A stretch of DNA of 64,000 bases from the NCBI RefSeq assembly GCF_004798865.1, contig NW_025335985.1, forward strand, positions 8,123,747-8,187,746, in the 5' to 3' direction. The notes beneath the pieces are model-generated. The model was not told the origin of the DNA. It searched no databases and was given only the letters and a program-made list of their open reading frames with translations. Position 1 is the stretch's first letter, and each line of letters opens with the position of its first letter. The position numbers and the translations under genes are program-made. Shown piece after piece: positions 1-12,261 of this stretch. This stretch comes from Varanus komodoensis (taxonomy: Eukaryota; Chordata; Lepidosauria; Squamata; Varanidae).

Positions 1-3000
1 GGGGGGGGGGGGGGGGGGGCCTGCCGTGGGCCGGCTGCTTTGGCCACACATCGACTAAAAAGGGCAAGAGCAGGCTGCTGAGGCAGCCCGGAGGAATCTG
101 GGAGGCTCCCTGGGGGAGGGGCCGCCGCCAACGTCCCAGCAGCTGCTGGGGGGGGCCGGTCCCTGCGGGGGGGGGGCGGAGACCCCTCCCCCTCCGCTGG
201 GTGCGCCGCCCATGGGCGGAAGCAGGGTGGGCGTCCTCCGAGTCCTTCTGGCCGCAGCAGCCGCCAGCTGGTTGCTGCAGTGCTGTGGGGGGGGGGGGGG
301 GGCGGTCCCTGCCGGAGGGACGCAGTCTCTGACGACAGCCTGGGGGCCCTCCCGACGCGAGCCTCCCCCCAGGAGCCCCCCCCAGTGGGCGAGGCGGCTC
401 TGTTCCCTCTGAGCGGCACTCTTCGCCGCAGGACTGCCCTTCCCAGGGCTGCTCGCCAGGTTGCAGGGGCCTGTGCCCTTCCGGGGGAGCCATGGGGGGC
501 CGGCCCTCCCCCCCCGGGTGCCAGAGGCACTCTGTCTCTGGAGCTGGGGGGGCGGCCTTTCTCCTTGAATGCCCGGGCCTCGCCTTGGAGATGCCAGGCT
601 GGAGGTGCCGCGGTTCCCAGCCGTGTGAGGCACCCGAGAGGACTATCCTGGCAGCAGTCTGGCCCCGGAAGTTCTGCCCATACACGCAGCAGCCACTGAG
701 CGTGTGCAGAGTGTCAGTTCTCACCAGCCAGGCACTGTATCGGTAGTGGTGGAAGCGCTCGGCACGCGTTTGGCGTTTCCAGCGGGAGAAGGCGTGTGTG
801 GCTGGCTGGCTGGCGCCGGCCTCATCCTGGGACTGGGCTGAAGCGGGATGGTGGCCGTCCAGCGGCCGCAGGGCGGGTGCGACCGTGGCCCATCCACGCA
901 GTGGTGGCATCCCTGGCCACCGGGAGGGGCCCCTTGGTGGTGTCTGCGTCTCTTGGGCCGAGTCAAAACCTGGCCCGCGGGATCCCGTGCAGCGAATGCC
1001 AGCCGGGGCCGCGCCTGGCCCCTGCCCCGGTGCCTGGACCGTCCTGCCTCCGGCCACTTGGCTTTGGGGGGACAGAAAATAGTGAAGAGCCCCCCCCCCC
1101 ACCGGCAAGACGCCTCTGCTTGGCTGCAGGCAACCCGCGTGCAGGGACAGCTCTCCCCGATTTCCTGGAGGGCACCCAGAACCACCGGGGGTCTCAGCTG
1201 CGCCCGGCTGGCCTCACCTGGGGCCACCTAGCAGGGCCCGCTCGGCCGGCTCCACGGGGTGCTGGCCGTTTCCCTCCAGCCATTTGACCGCCTGGCCTGG
1301 GGGGGGGGTCAGCAGGTGCACTCGGTGCTTTGGGAAGAGGGCAACCCCCGAGAGCCCTTCAGATGTGACCTGGTGGTCGACAGCCGCCGTCCGTGCTCGA
1401 TCGGCTGCGATTAGGGTCAGGGGGCAGCAGGTCTCCTTTCTGGCTCCCCGGGGACCGCAAAGAAGCCACGTCCTCAGCAGGGCTGCCGGGAGGGTGCCCC
1501 TCGCAGACACAGGCGGGTCCTGCAGGACTCGACCCGGGACCCACGCTCCGCAACCTTTTGCCAGGTTTGCACATGATGCGCGATGGGTGGGTGGGGCAGC
1601 GAATGCCCCGGAAGGCGGGCGGAAGAGTCCGGTGACCTTGCCGGGCTGAGGTGCAGAGGGGCGAGTGCCGCGTTCCGCACCCGGGAAAGGGGGACCAGAT
1701 GCGCGGTGGCAAGATGGGTGGCTTGCAGGGGCGCAGGAACTGGGGATTGCCGCGGACCACCGACTGGACGAGCGATGTGGTTGCCAACGGAGCGAGAGCT
1801 GCCTCATGTCCAAGTCACGTGAGGCGCTGGGTCCCCTTCGCTCAGCGCCAGCAGGGCCCCTTCCGGAGCACCGTGCCCGCCTCTGGGCCCCACCGTGTGA
1901 AGGTGCAGGCCAGCGGGAAGGGGCTCGGAGGAGAGCCACACAGGTGGTCCGGGGGACGCCAGCCCTGCGGGGAGAGGTGGAAGGAAGTGGGCCTGTGCAG
2001 CCCTGAGCAGATGGCGGGTGGGCTTGCTTGGGAGGCTGCCGCGTGAGGAGCCAGCCCACGGTCTCCCGGATCATCCCGGAGGACAGACTGACTGGGGAGC
2101 CAAGTGCTGGCTGGACACCAGGAAGACCTCCTTCAGTGGAGCCCGGGGCCGGGCCGGGCCGGGCCTGGGGGGCTGCGGGTGCTCCCCCACGGGAGGCAGT
2201 CAAGAGGCAGCGGGGCAGCTCCTGTCAGGGAGGCTTCAACTGGGGGCCTGTGCTGGGGGGGGGGGGTTGAGGGGCTTCTGGCCCCTCCCAGCTCTATTCT
2301 GTGGGAGTAGCCGCAAAGGGGAGTGTGTGCGAGGCAGCGGTGGGGCCACCTCCATGGGGTCATTGCCTGCAGGGTTTCTGTGGCAGCTGCCCCTGAGGGG
2401 GAGTGCGGGCACCCCAAGGGGGGCCCAAAATGGTTGGTGAAGAAGTGGAAGAAAACTCGTGATTTCCAGTTAAGTGACTGGTACAAAGGCAGTTGGAATA
2501 TAGCGACTGATGACAAGTTCGCATGCAGTATGAAGGTGAAAAGGGTTGGCAAATATGAATAATGCCAATGATAATTGGGGGTTGTTTACTGAATGCGTAT
2601 TAGTAAAAAGGAAGCATTAAACCTTCCATGCAACTCTGGATGGGGAAGCGCCTTCCTGAGGGAGGGGAAGGAAAGGAGAAAAAGGGAAGAGGGGTATTTG
2701 TGGCTATATATGCATGACTAGCAGGCAGTGGAAGGTCCCAGTGCGGGATGGCACCTTTTGTACCCCGCGCTACATAATTTAATTAATAATTGCTTTGATT
2801 GATTTCCATTATTCAGTTTATTTGCACTGTAAGCTTGTTTTCCTGTTTTATTTTTTTGCTGTTATTTTTTTTGTATTGCATCATTAAGTTAGTTAATAAA
2901 TATGTTCTTTAAAAGTCCTTCGCCATCCTCCCTAAGATGACCCCCCCCCCGAGAATCCCAGAGACCTGCTAAGTGGGACAGGCCTGGGACGCCAGTGGGG

Positions 3001-4543
3001 GTAAAAGCGGGGCGCAGACTCGGCCAGGGCCTGGGGTGCTGAGCAGAACAGCCTCGTGTCCAGGCCCCCTGCAGCCCCCCCCCCCAAAGGGCAGGCCTGG
3101 ACAGTGGGGGGGGGGGCACCCCTACCGGGACCACGTGCTGCGCGGGAGCCTGGGGCCGCGTGGGGGGGCAGAGACGAGGTGGCCCCCCAGAGGAAGGGGG
3201 GCTGCCCGCTGCGAGCCCTCGGGGTGCCCCGGCTGGCCCGGCCGCCCTTCCTCAGCCGCAAGCCGGGGGCGCTCGGCCGACCCCCTCCGCCAAACTCCAG
3301 CTCGGCCTCGGGCCGAAGGGCGCCCCCTCCCCGGCTAGGCAGCCTCGGCGGGGGGAGGACAGCGGCCCTGCGGGGGAGCTCCGCGGCGCCATGCGCCGCC
3401 TGCGAGCCCATCAGCCACGGGCGGGGCGGGGGGGGGGGGGGCCGCGAGGAGGCCAGCGCCGAGCTGGGGGGCGCCTGCTGCAGCCAGGCCCCCCCCGGAG
3501 AAGAGCCCCCGCACTGGCCGGGGCTCCCCTGCAGGGTGTCTGCCGGGGCGGCGTGCCTGCGGAGCCTTCCGAGCAGCGTCTTCCGCCAGGCCCGAGGGAG
3601 GGGCCTTCCTCGGGGGGGGGGGGCCCGGCGGGGGGCGGCGCTCCGGCTCAGCCCCGTGGGGGGGCCGCAGAGCCTGCGCGAGCCGCCGCGAGACCCGCGA
3701 GGCCGCCCGCTGCCACCAGGCGGCGCCACCAGCTGGGAAGGCGGCGTCCTAGCCGGGCTCCTCGCCTGCCCGCCTGCCTGCCTTGGCTCAGAACACCCCG
3801 CGCCTTTTCCGGGATTCCCGTTCCCGCGGCCTGGAGTGTGCGGGAAGGGCTGGCGTGGCTGTTCCCCACGCTTCTTCCAAATGGAAGGGGCCTTAATGAC
3901 ACTCTGTGTTCATGCTCTTCTCGCCCTGCCGGAAAGGCTCCCCGGTTGCTGATATCCCAATTCCGCCCGTCCTGCCATTCCGGGTTGCAGTGGGGTAACC
4001 GGCTTGCTCCAGGAGGCCCCGTGCGGGACGCCCGATCCGGAGGCGGGGAAGGGCCGGGGCGGCAGGGGGCGCCTGCCTCAGCACTGGTGCCAGGCGCAGG
4101 GGCCGGGGCCCCCGCATGCCGGGGGTGCGTCCTGCGGGGCCAGAGCGACGCCCCCTCGGCTTGGCCGGGTGCTGTGCTGCAGGGCTGGCCGGCTGGCAGC
4201 TGCGCGGGCCACCTGCCGCGTTCTCTGGCTCGCTTGCCCACGCTTCTCGCCCTGGTGCCGCCAGCTGCTGCCTGCCCGCCTGCCTCTTGACGCGGCCGGA
4301 GGCAGCCAGCTGCCGTGGAGCGCAGCCCTGAGGTGGGGGGCTGCCGCCACTGGTTCCCAGGGGGGTCCGGGCCGGCCCCCGCCCCCTCTGGGCCTCCGTT
4401 GCGGCTCTCCTGAAACGGGAGATGCACTGCCGTCGGTGGCAGAGGCTCCGCGCGGCACGTGGGCCGGATCCCTGCAGCCTGGCCGGGCGGGGCAAGGGGA
4501 GAGGAGGCGGCTGCCCCCCCCCTCACGGCGCCTCTCGCTGCAG
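1..4543. other. Gene-free, G-rich sequence upstream of the first visible TESK1 exon
   Basis: No exon I can recognise lies here on either strand. The stretch has long G and C homopolymers (1-20 and 287-302, for example). Its open frames are low-complexity Gly/Pro/Arg translations typical of GC-rich non-coding DNA. The 5' coding exon of TESK1, which should encode the Gly-rich N terminus and the glycine loop of the kinase, was searched for on the plus strand and not found. It is therefore probably upstream of the window or lost from the assembly. An AT-rich island at about 2430-2935 is listed separately. Confidence 0.6.
2430..2935. other. AT-rich island, probable old repeat or 3' end
   Basis: Base composition changes abruptly from GC-rich flanks to AT-rich sequence with T runs, a TATATATG string near 2705 and an AATAAA at about 2895. 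This could be the 3' tail of an old LINE or the 3' UTR of an unseen plus-strand gene. No protein similarity is recognisable, so the origin is open. Confidence 0.35.
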
Positions 4544-7500
4544 GTGAGGCACCGCCAGTCGGGCCAGATCATGGTGCTGAAGATGAACAAGCTGATGAGC
4601 AACCGGGGCAACATGCTGCGTGAGGTGCAGCTCATGAACCGCCTCTCCCACCCCAACATCCTCCGGTGAGGGGGCCCCGTGGGGCGGGGGGCGGGCGGCT
4701 GCCATGCGGGGGCTCCGGGCCTTCCCTGTTGCTGCCCCTGTGCCTGGCGCCCTCCCCACGGCCTGCCTTCCAGGCCCCGTGGGATGCCTCGCGTGGGGCC
4801 TGAAGCTCTCCAGGGAGGGCAGCTGCGCGGGGCTTGGGTTGCCCCCGAGCCCAGCCCTCCTGTTCCTTCCTCCTCCTCTTCCTCTCCTCGTGGCTCCTCC
4901 GTACCACTTCCCAGCCGACTCGCGCCGTGGCCTGCCTGCTCCGGGGCCCGCCGGGATCCCCTGTGGAGGCCTCGGAGCCAGGGCCCTTGGCCGCGGGGCG
5001 GGGGCTGCCACGGGGTCCGTGCCCCCTCTGGGCAGGGTCCCGGGGGCTGCGAGGGCCCCTTGGGGCTCAGGCAAGGTGCCGGTCCTGCCGGGCCTCACGC
5101 CTGTCTCCCTGCTCGCCTAGGTTCATGGGGGTCTGCGTGCACCAGGGCCAGCTGCATGCGCTGACGGAGGTGAGAGCCCGCCTGGGCCGGGGGGGCGGCC
5201 GGGGAGCAGGGGCCGGGCCGGCCAGGCCGGTCTCGAGCGGAGTGGGGGTGAGGGAAGGCCCGGCCTCACCGCACCCCCCCGTCCGTCCTCGCCGGCAGTA
5301 CATCAACGGGGGGAACCTGGAGCAGCTGCTCGACAGCCCCACGCCGCTGCCCTGGTCCGTGCGCATCAAGCTGGCCCTGGACGTCGCCCGCGGCCTGCGC
5401 TACCTGCACAGCAAGGGCATCTTCCACCGCGACCTCACCTCCAAGGTAGGCCGCTCCCGCCTGCCTGGGGTCCTGGCCCAGCCCCGGCCTCGGGGCTCCC
5501 CCCGGCCCCGGGAAGCCTCACCGCCCTGCTTCTCCCCCCGCCCAGAACTGCCTCGTGCGGCACGAAGACAACGGCTACATGGCCGTGGTGGGCGACTTCG
5601 GCCTGGCAGAGAAGATCCCCACGTACAGGTGAGCCCCCGTGGGCCGAGGCCGCCCGCCCGGGACCGGGCCCTTCCGCGGCTGACACTGGGCTCTCCTGCC
5701 TTCCTCCCCAGCGAGGGCGGCGAGAAGGAGCCCCTGGCCGTGGTGGGCTCCCCCTACTGGATGGCGCCGGAGGTTCTTCGCGGGGAGCTGTACAACGAGA
5801 AGGTACCGCTGGGGGGCACCCGTGACCGCGGAAGCCTGGCCGGGGGACGGGGCAGCGGGAGCCGTGCGCTGGGCCCGGAGCACACGGCGGCCCCGCAGAG
5901 CAGGGCCTCCCCACCCGCCTCCCCAGGCTCCCCGCAGCAGCGGGGGGAGTCCCACAACCCCCGAGCCCCGCAGCCCGTCCCACAGCCTCCCCCCCGACAG
6001 GCGGACGTCTTCGCGTACGGCATCATCCTCTGCGAGACCATTGCCCGGGTGCCGGCCGACCCCGACTATCTGCCCCGCACCGAGGTAAGCCCCTGCTCGG
6101 CTGGACTGGTGGGCAACCGGGAGAGCGGCCCTTCCGGGTTGGAGGTCCGGCGCGCCACCCCACAGCAGCACGCAGCAGCCCACAGGGTCCTCCGGCAGGG
6201 TCTGCTGTGCCGGCCGTGGCAGAGGTGCCCCCGGAGTCCCGGGCGTCTCCGGGGGCTCCAGGGCCCAAGCCCGAGCCGTGTCCGTCCCGGGGGTCAGCAG
6301 GCCACACAGCCTGGCCCGGGGCGCCAGGGGCCTGTACGAGGCAGAGGCCTCCTTCCGCTGGAGCCACAGGGGGAGGTCCGGCTTGCGCTCACGGAGCCCT
6401 CGCCTGCCGCGGCGCCATGGAGTGCGCAGAGCCATGCCCGGCCTGGAGGCCTCGTGGCGGGAGAGGCCGCGGCGCCAGGCAATGAGGGGGCCCTGGGGCG
6501 GGTTTGCCGCCTCTACGGCAGGTCACGCCACAAGGCATGGCTGTGTGCCGCCTTGCCTCTTGTCCCGGGAGCAACTCGCTCTTCTCTTCCGCCACGTGGG
6601 CCAGAGTGGGAAACGGCTCGCCCCCGTGGCTCGCCAGTGGGGAGCGGGTCCCACAGGTGTCCTCTTAGGGGCCGGGTGGGCGCCAATCGCCCATGCTGCG
6701 GGGGAGGGAGCCGCCTGCGAGCGCGTGCGCGCGAGGTGGCTGGTGGCGAGCAGGGCAGGGCAGGCGGGGGCCCAAAGGGCCGGGGGAGCCTGCCGCTTGC
6801 AGGGGCGACCGAGCTGAGAAAGCCTGGCAAGTGGGGTGAGCCCCGCACCTGCTGCTCCTCGCCGGAGGAGCCGTCGGCCAGAGCGTCCCCCCGGCTCAGC
6901 TTTCCCGGGGAGGCTCCTCCGGGCTCGGCTCGCGGCCAGCAGCGAGGCCGGGGCCGGCGGGGAGCCAGGCAGAGCCACGTGGCTGCTGCTGGCGCTGTGC
7001 CCACGGCTGTCGCGTCACACGCCGGGCCGCCCGGGGACGCCAACGCCCTCGCCACACCGTGCCTGCGCCGGGCGGGGGAGGCTGGCGTTTCCGGCTGGGC
7101 CGGCTCCGGACCTCTGCCGCGGAGCGCTCGCCCGACCAGGCTGGGCCGGGCAAGGAAGGGGCGCGGGGCCCGTGCCGTGCCGGACTGCCTCCGCCAGCCT
7201 GTTTCCCGCCCCGCAGAGGCCGCCCGTGGGGGCGCTTGCCGGGGCCACAGCAGGGGATGAGGCCCCCTTCCTCGAAAGCCGGGGCGCTCCAGGCCCCTCT
7301 TGGCACCACCCGCCCTCCCAGTAAGGAGGCCTCCTCCCTGGGCATGAGGCCGGGGTCTCGAGGGTCCCGGGTGTCCATCTGGTCCCACGGGAGGAAGGCT
7401 TGCTGGAGCGCAGCCGGCGGCCAGCTGCCTGTGCCGGAAAGGGGGGGCTGAGCAGCGGCTGATGGAGGAGGGGCAGCTGGAGCCCCCGCGGCCTTCTGCG

Positions 7501-9968
7501 TGCACCCCACACCATCCCCGATGCCAGCCTCATTGCCACTCCTGGAGGTGGGCCTGGGATGCCTCCGTGAGCAGGTCTCCCCTGCTGCACGGCGGTTCTG
7601 GCAGCGAAGGGGCAGCCCAGGCGCACCAGGCAGTCCCTGTGGATGCTGCGCTGGGCGAGGGAGGCGGAGGCAGGTCCCGCGGGCCTCGGGGGCAGGCGGT
7701 GGGGGGAGGCGCATCCGGCCTGAGAGGTGTGCTCTGCTCCGAACCGCCTGGCCAAGGGGCACGTGCCGGCTGGCCAGCATCCGCGGTGCACGGCTCTCTG
7801 TGCATGCAGGCGGGGGAAGCGGCCCCACTCGGGGCCCCCGCAGGAAGCTGCTCCCTGGCACAGGCAGGAAGCCCGGCTCCGGCTCCGCGGCTTTCCCGCC
7901 GCTCGGTGCAGGGCCTGGCCGGTTTGCTCCGGCCGTGTGGGCCGCATCCCCAGAGGTATTCCCAGCGGGCTCCCGGGAGGGCGCGGGGGTGGCCGGACTG
8001 GGCCAGGCTGCCAACACGCTCTCTTCGTTTCCCGCAAGGACTTTGGCCTTGACGTGGACGCGTTCTGCAGCCTGGTGGGCGCCGACTGCCCAGCAGCCTT
8101 CCTCCAGCTGGCCTTCCACTGCTGCAGGGTAAGCTCCCGGCACGCTGCCCCCGTTCCTGGCCCGGGGGTCTCTCTGTAGCGTCCATCCAACAGAAGAACT
8201 TCGAGGAACACGCTGCCCCGGAGGGCCTGGGCAGTGCCTTGGGCCGTGGGACGCCTGCCACGGGGGAGAGGGTCTGCGGGCCGGGCCGGACACATCCCCG
8301 CTTTCATCCTCCAGGAGGGGCCCTGCCGCAGCCATGACCTTGGGGGGGATCAGCCCCAGCAGGGGAGGGGCTGTGGATGCGCAGGGCGCCCACACAGCGC
8401 GTTTGCTCCGGCCGGGCCTGGGCCTGCCGAAGGCTCCTGCTTGTGGGAGCGCCTTCCAGAGGAAGAGCGCTCCTCGCTCTGCGGGCACAAAGGCCCGGCT
8501 GCCTTTCGGGGCCACCAGCGGGCTTCCTCTCTCCCCTCCCCTCCCCTGCTCTCCTCTCCTGCAGATGGAGCCCACCGCACGGCCCTCCTTCCAGGAGATC
8601 ACGCAGCGCCTGGAGGCGGCCCTGGGGCAGCAGCTTGTGGCCGGTGTGCCCAGCCAGGCTGCCCTGCAGGGCGAAGGCAACCTTGCGCCTCGGAGCCCGG
8701 CGGCGGCCGCAGCACTCAATGGTACCCCTGGCGTGGCCCCTGCGGGCGGCCCCAACTCCGCGGCTGCTTGCACGGGTGGGGGGACGATGGGCCGCTCGAG
8801 GAGGAGCCGCCCATCGCCTTGGCACGGCTCACCCGCCTGGCCTCCTCCTGCCTCTGAGTAGGGTGCGCAGGCCGGGCCGGGCCCCTTCCCACGAGATCCT
8901 TGGCATTTGGCGCATGCAAGCGGCTCTCCTGCCCTTGCAGCCTGGAGGCCCGGAGCCCCCAGAATGTGCCGGAGCGCTGCCGCCCTGACCGGCCCCCTCC
9001 TCCTGTTTGCAGGGAGGGCAGCCACAGGGGACGCGCCCCTCACGGCGCCACGCCGCCCACTGGACCAGCAGCTGCTGCCCCCGGACCAGCGCCTCTCCCG
9101 CAGCCAGTCCGACATGCTCCCGCCCCGCGGCCAGGACACCCCGCAGCGGGTCAACCCCTTCTCCCAGCGCCAGGACCTCCGTGGGGGCAGGATCAAGCTC
9201 TTCCACCCGCCCAGCAAGTCGCTCATTTCCTTGACCTTCGACCTGCCGCCCCCCTCGCCCTTCCCCCCCGGCACCCCCATCACGCCGGAGCCCGCGGTGG
9301 AGGCGCAGTGCGACTTCGCCGCCCCCGCCACCCCCTTGCGCCGCTGCCGCTCCCTGCCGGCCTCCCCGGAGCCGCCCCGTCGCGGGCGGGCCCCCCAGCC
9401 CCCCGGCAGTGACCCCCTCTCGCCGGACAGCGGCGGCCCCGAGCCCCCCGGCTCCCCCGCCAGCGAGCTCATGGACTGCAGCCCCGACAGCCCCGTCCCG
9501 GGCACGCCGCCCCCCGCGCCCCCGCCCGTCCCGCTGCCCCTGGCCAACGGCAGCTGCATCAGCACCGCGGTGTCCGGCGCCCGGCCATGGCCCCCCGACA
9601 GACTCCTCCCGCAGACCTGCGGCGCGCCCCGTGGCTGGGCGGGGGGGCTCTCGGAGCTGAGCGTGCCCTCCGTTGTGGACGGGGTGCCGCCGGAGCACGC
9701 GGGGGCCGCCCTGGGCCTGGGCGCGGCCGGCGGGGGCGTCCTGGAGCAGGACGAGGTGCTGTCCTGCCCTGCCTGCTGCCTGGGCCCCTTCGGCTTCAGC
9801 CTGGCCTCCGTGTGCCACCGGCCGGCGGCCAGCACGCCACGCTACCAGAACCTGCGCTGCGAGGCCAAGAGCCTGCGCTGCCCGGAGAGGCGGCAGCCGC
9901 GGCAGCCGCCGGGCCCTGGCCCTGTGCTCTCGGAGCCGAGCCTCAAGCTGCCGGAGGCGCAGTCCTGA
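4544..9968 (+). CDS. TESK1: TESK1, testis-associated actin remodelling kinase 1 (5' partial)
   Basis: Dual-specificity kinase of the LIMK/TESK family; known members phosphorylate cofilin and so stabilise actin filaments. Nine exons are visible: 4544-4665, 5121-5169, 5299-5445, 5546-5628, 5712-5802, 6001-6084, 8039-8128, 8565-8721 and 9013-9968. All have GT/AG borders and compatible phases, giving 592 residues to the stop. Numbered from the first visible residue, they show the beta-3 lysine (VLKMNK, K13), catalytic loop HRDLTSKN (D102), DFG at 123-125, the activation-loop GSPYW serine (S147) and APE at 152-154. The DLTSKN loop is the TESK signature. The tail keeps RCRSLP, equivalent to the 14-3-3 site of mammalian TESK1, and a Cys-rich C terminus (CPACCLGPF). 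The first coding exon with the glycine loop is missing. The 1.95-kb intron at 6085-8038 holds nothing recognisable. Confidence 0.95.
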
Positions 9969-10818
9969 GGCCCGCCGGGCGGGGGCCGCCGCCGCCCCTC
10001 CGCCCCCCGGGCAGCCTCAGGGACGCCGTGCCGTGCCAGCCGGCCGCGGTTCCGCGGCAGGCCGGGCCCCACAGGACCCCGAAAGGAGCCACCGCCAGCT
10101 CCGGAGCCGCGACCGCCCTTCCCGGCGAGGGCCCCGGCCGCGCCACACGCCGCACAAAAGCTGGGGAGGGGGAAGCCGCCCCCAGGACTGTTGCCTGCCC
10201 CCCACGCCACACACGTTCCCGCTGCAGGACTGGCGGCTTCGCCAGGGGCCCTGCGGCCTCCTCTGCCTGCTCAGCTTGGGCCCCGCTCCGGAGGGCAGGC
10301 AGTCCCCCCAGGCCTGGGCAGTGCTGGGGTGGGGGGGGCGCAGAGGCAGGATGGGCCTGTTCTCCCCCCCCCCCTGCTGCATGCAGGATGGAGGGGCGGC
10401 GGCTGGGGCACTGCAGCCGAGGCGGGCCTGGCATGGGGGTGGTGGGACAGGAGCCCCCCGGGGCACTTGGGCAAAGGGGGGCTGTGGGGGCACCCCATTT
10501 GTGGCTGGTAGACCAGCCCAGGCCGGGTGGGATTCGGAGGTGCTGGGCGTGGCCCAAGCTCCTCGGGGGACCAGGGGACGCGGGGACCCAAAGGAGGCGT
10601 CCAGCGGCCCCCTTTGCTCGCCTCCCCCTCTCCTGCCCTGGTGCGAGGAGGAGGGCAAGGCAGGGGAAGGGAAGGGAAGGGAACCTCCTGGCCACCCTGC
10701 GTGGGGCCGAGGCCTCCCTTTTGCCCTCCTATATGCGACGCACTGGTGTAAAATGCAGGTGCATTTTAATAATGATAAATGCTACTTAATATATTCAGCT
10801 TATTTAAAGTGTTGACAA

Positions 10819-10824
10819 AATAAA
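10819..10824 (+). terminator. TESK1: TESK1 poly(A) signal AATAAA
   Basis: A canonical AATAAA lies about 850 bases after the TESK1 stop, in a short AT-rich patch that contrasts with the GC-rich 3' UTR (9969 to about 10840). A GT-containing stretch follows. No competing signal is closer to the stop. Confidence 0.75.
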
Positions 10825-11119
10825 ACTTGACACCTGTCCAACTGCCGCGCTGGCCTCCTTTTTGCTGCCCACCGGACCGGCCCAGTGGCCAGGAGGCGAG
10901 CCCTGAGCCCTCACTGGATCGTGGCCTCGGGCTCCTTAGAGGCGCGGTGGCCTTTGCCGCATGGCAGCCTCTCGGGGCAGCCCGGCCTCCTGCGCGGCCC
11001 GGGCCCCTCCGGCCCTCCGCCAGCCTGGCCCTGCCCCTCGGCTCGGGAGGGCCGCTCAAAGGCCCGTGGCCCCAAGTCCCCCTCTTCCCGGTCGGAACAC
11101 ACAGTTGCCCCTTCATGGC

Positions 11120-11125
11120 TTTATT
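11120..11125 (-). terminator. CD72: Candidate CD72 poly(A) signal
   Basis: Read on the minus strand this is AATAAA. It is the only such signal between the CD72 stop (12262) and the TESK1 3' end, and implies a 3' UTR of about 1.15 kb. It faces the TESK1 signal from about 300 bp away. Confidence 0.55.
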
Positions 11126-12261
11126 TATCTATCTGAAACAGATCTCAAGATAGCACACTAACCAAAAGCATTACAGCACAATTAAAATACTGATACAATA
11201 TAAAAATGCACAGTAAAACAACCCCCGTTACCAAACAAAGCAGCCGGCCCGTAAAATACTGGGGGAATAAAACGGTTTTGCCCTCGCGTCGGCACCAGGC
11301 GCCCCTCTCTGGGGAGCGGGTTCTGTCGCCGAGGCCTGGTGGCCGCTCTTCTCGCCCCCTCCGGGGGGCTCCCAAAGGGCCTCGGTGGAAGAGAAGGTTT
11401 TGGCACAGACGGGGCACGGTTGATGGACCAGCCAGAGCTGTTGAAAAGTGCCGCCTGCCAGCGCAGCCACCTGGGATTCCCGCGATCGGGCAGCGCTGCC
11501 CCTTGGCGGGAGGGCAGCCCTGCCCAGAACGGGGCGGACGCCCATCACCCAGGCGGCTGACCAGCAGCACTCCGTCTTACCTGGAGGAAGGCTCAGCTTC
11601 CTGGCCCTCATCCTGGCCCCCACTCCATCCCGGCCCCGACTCGGAACATCCACCGCCCACCTGGATGAGATGAGAGAGGCCGAGCCGGGTGTCATCCGCT
11701 CTGGCGACGCCTCAGCCAGGACCCCCAGCTGGCCTCCCCCAGCGGCTCCATGGAGATGCCGAAGAGCACGGGGATAACGTGGTCCTCCGTGCTGCGCCTG
11801 CCACGGCGCAGAGCCACGCTTCCCCCGCACCACCCCTGGAATCGGCCAGCCAGGCAGGAGTGTCGCTCCCCCCAAGCTGTACCCCCCCTCCAACTAGGCC
11901 AACCCATCCAGCACGGCGCTTGATGGGACGGATCGCGGCTGAGCAGCCGGGAGACGAGCCTCGCGCTGGAGGTCCCGGCAGAGTCCCCCCTGCCTCTGCG
12001 AGCCACACGGGCTGGCAGCTGAGCCTTTCCGAGTAGCTCACCCAAGAAAACAGACCCAATCCAGCAATAACGCACAGAGGGACCCCCTAAATCGAAACAA
12101 CTAGTTCGTCCCGTGTCGGGGGGGGCAGGCTCGGGCGGGCAGTGGCTCCTGTGCCGTGTCCTGAGCGAAAGGGGGAGGGGGCTGTGCATGTTTGGGGCGC
12201 GGCCATCAGCTTCCTCGGGTGCTCGGTGGGGACGCTGCAGGGGGCCCGGGCTGGCCTCCAG

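Noticed and set aside
1-20. Telomeric end
   Set aside because: The start is a pure G run, not TTAGGG repeats; more likely an assembly or homopolymer feature.
3050-3760. Promoter and first exon of TESK1
   Set aside because: CpG-rich, but none of the frames resembles the TESK1 N terminus or glycine loop and no fitting donor could be placed.
4834-7260. Open frame of 808 codons over TESK1 exons
   Set aside because: It reads through introns; the spliced TESK1 model explains the kinase pieces in it.
6896-9835. Antisense open frame of 979 codons opposite TESK1
   Set aside because: It is a shadow of the GC-rich TESK1 exons and introns, crosses several splice sites of TESK1, is Pro/Arg/Gly-rich and has no domain.
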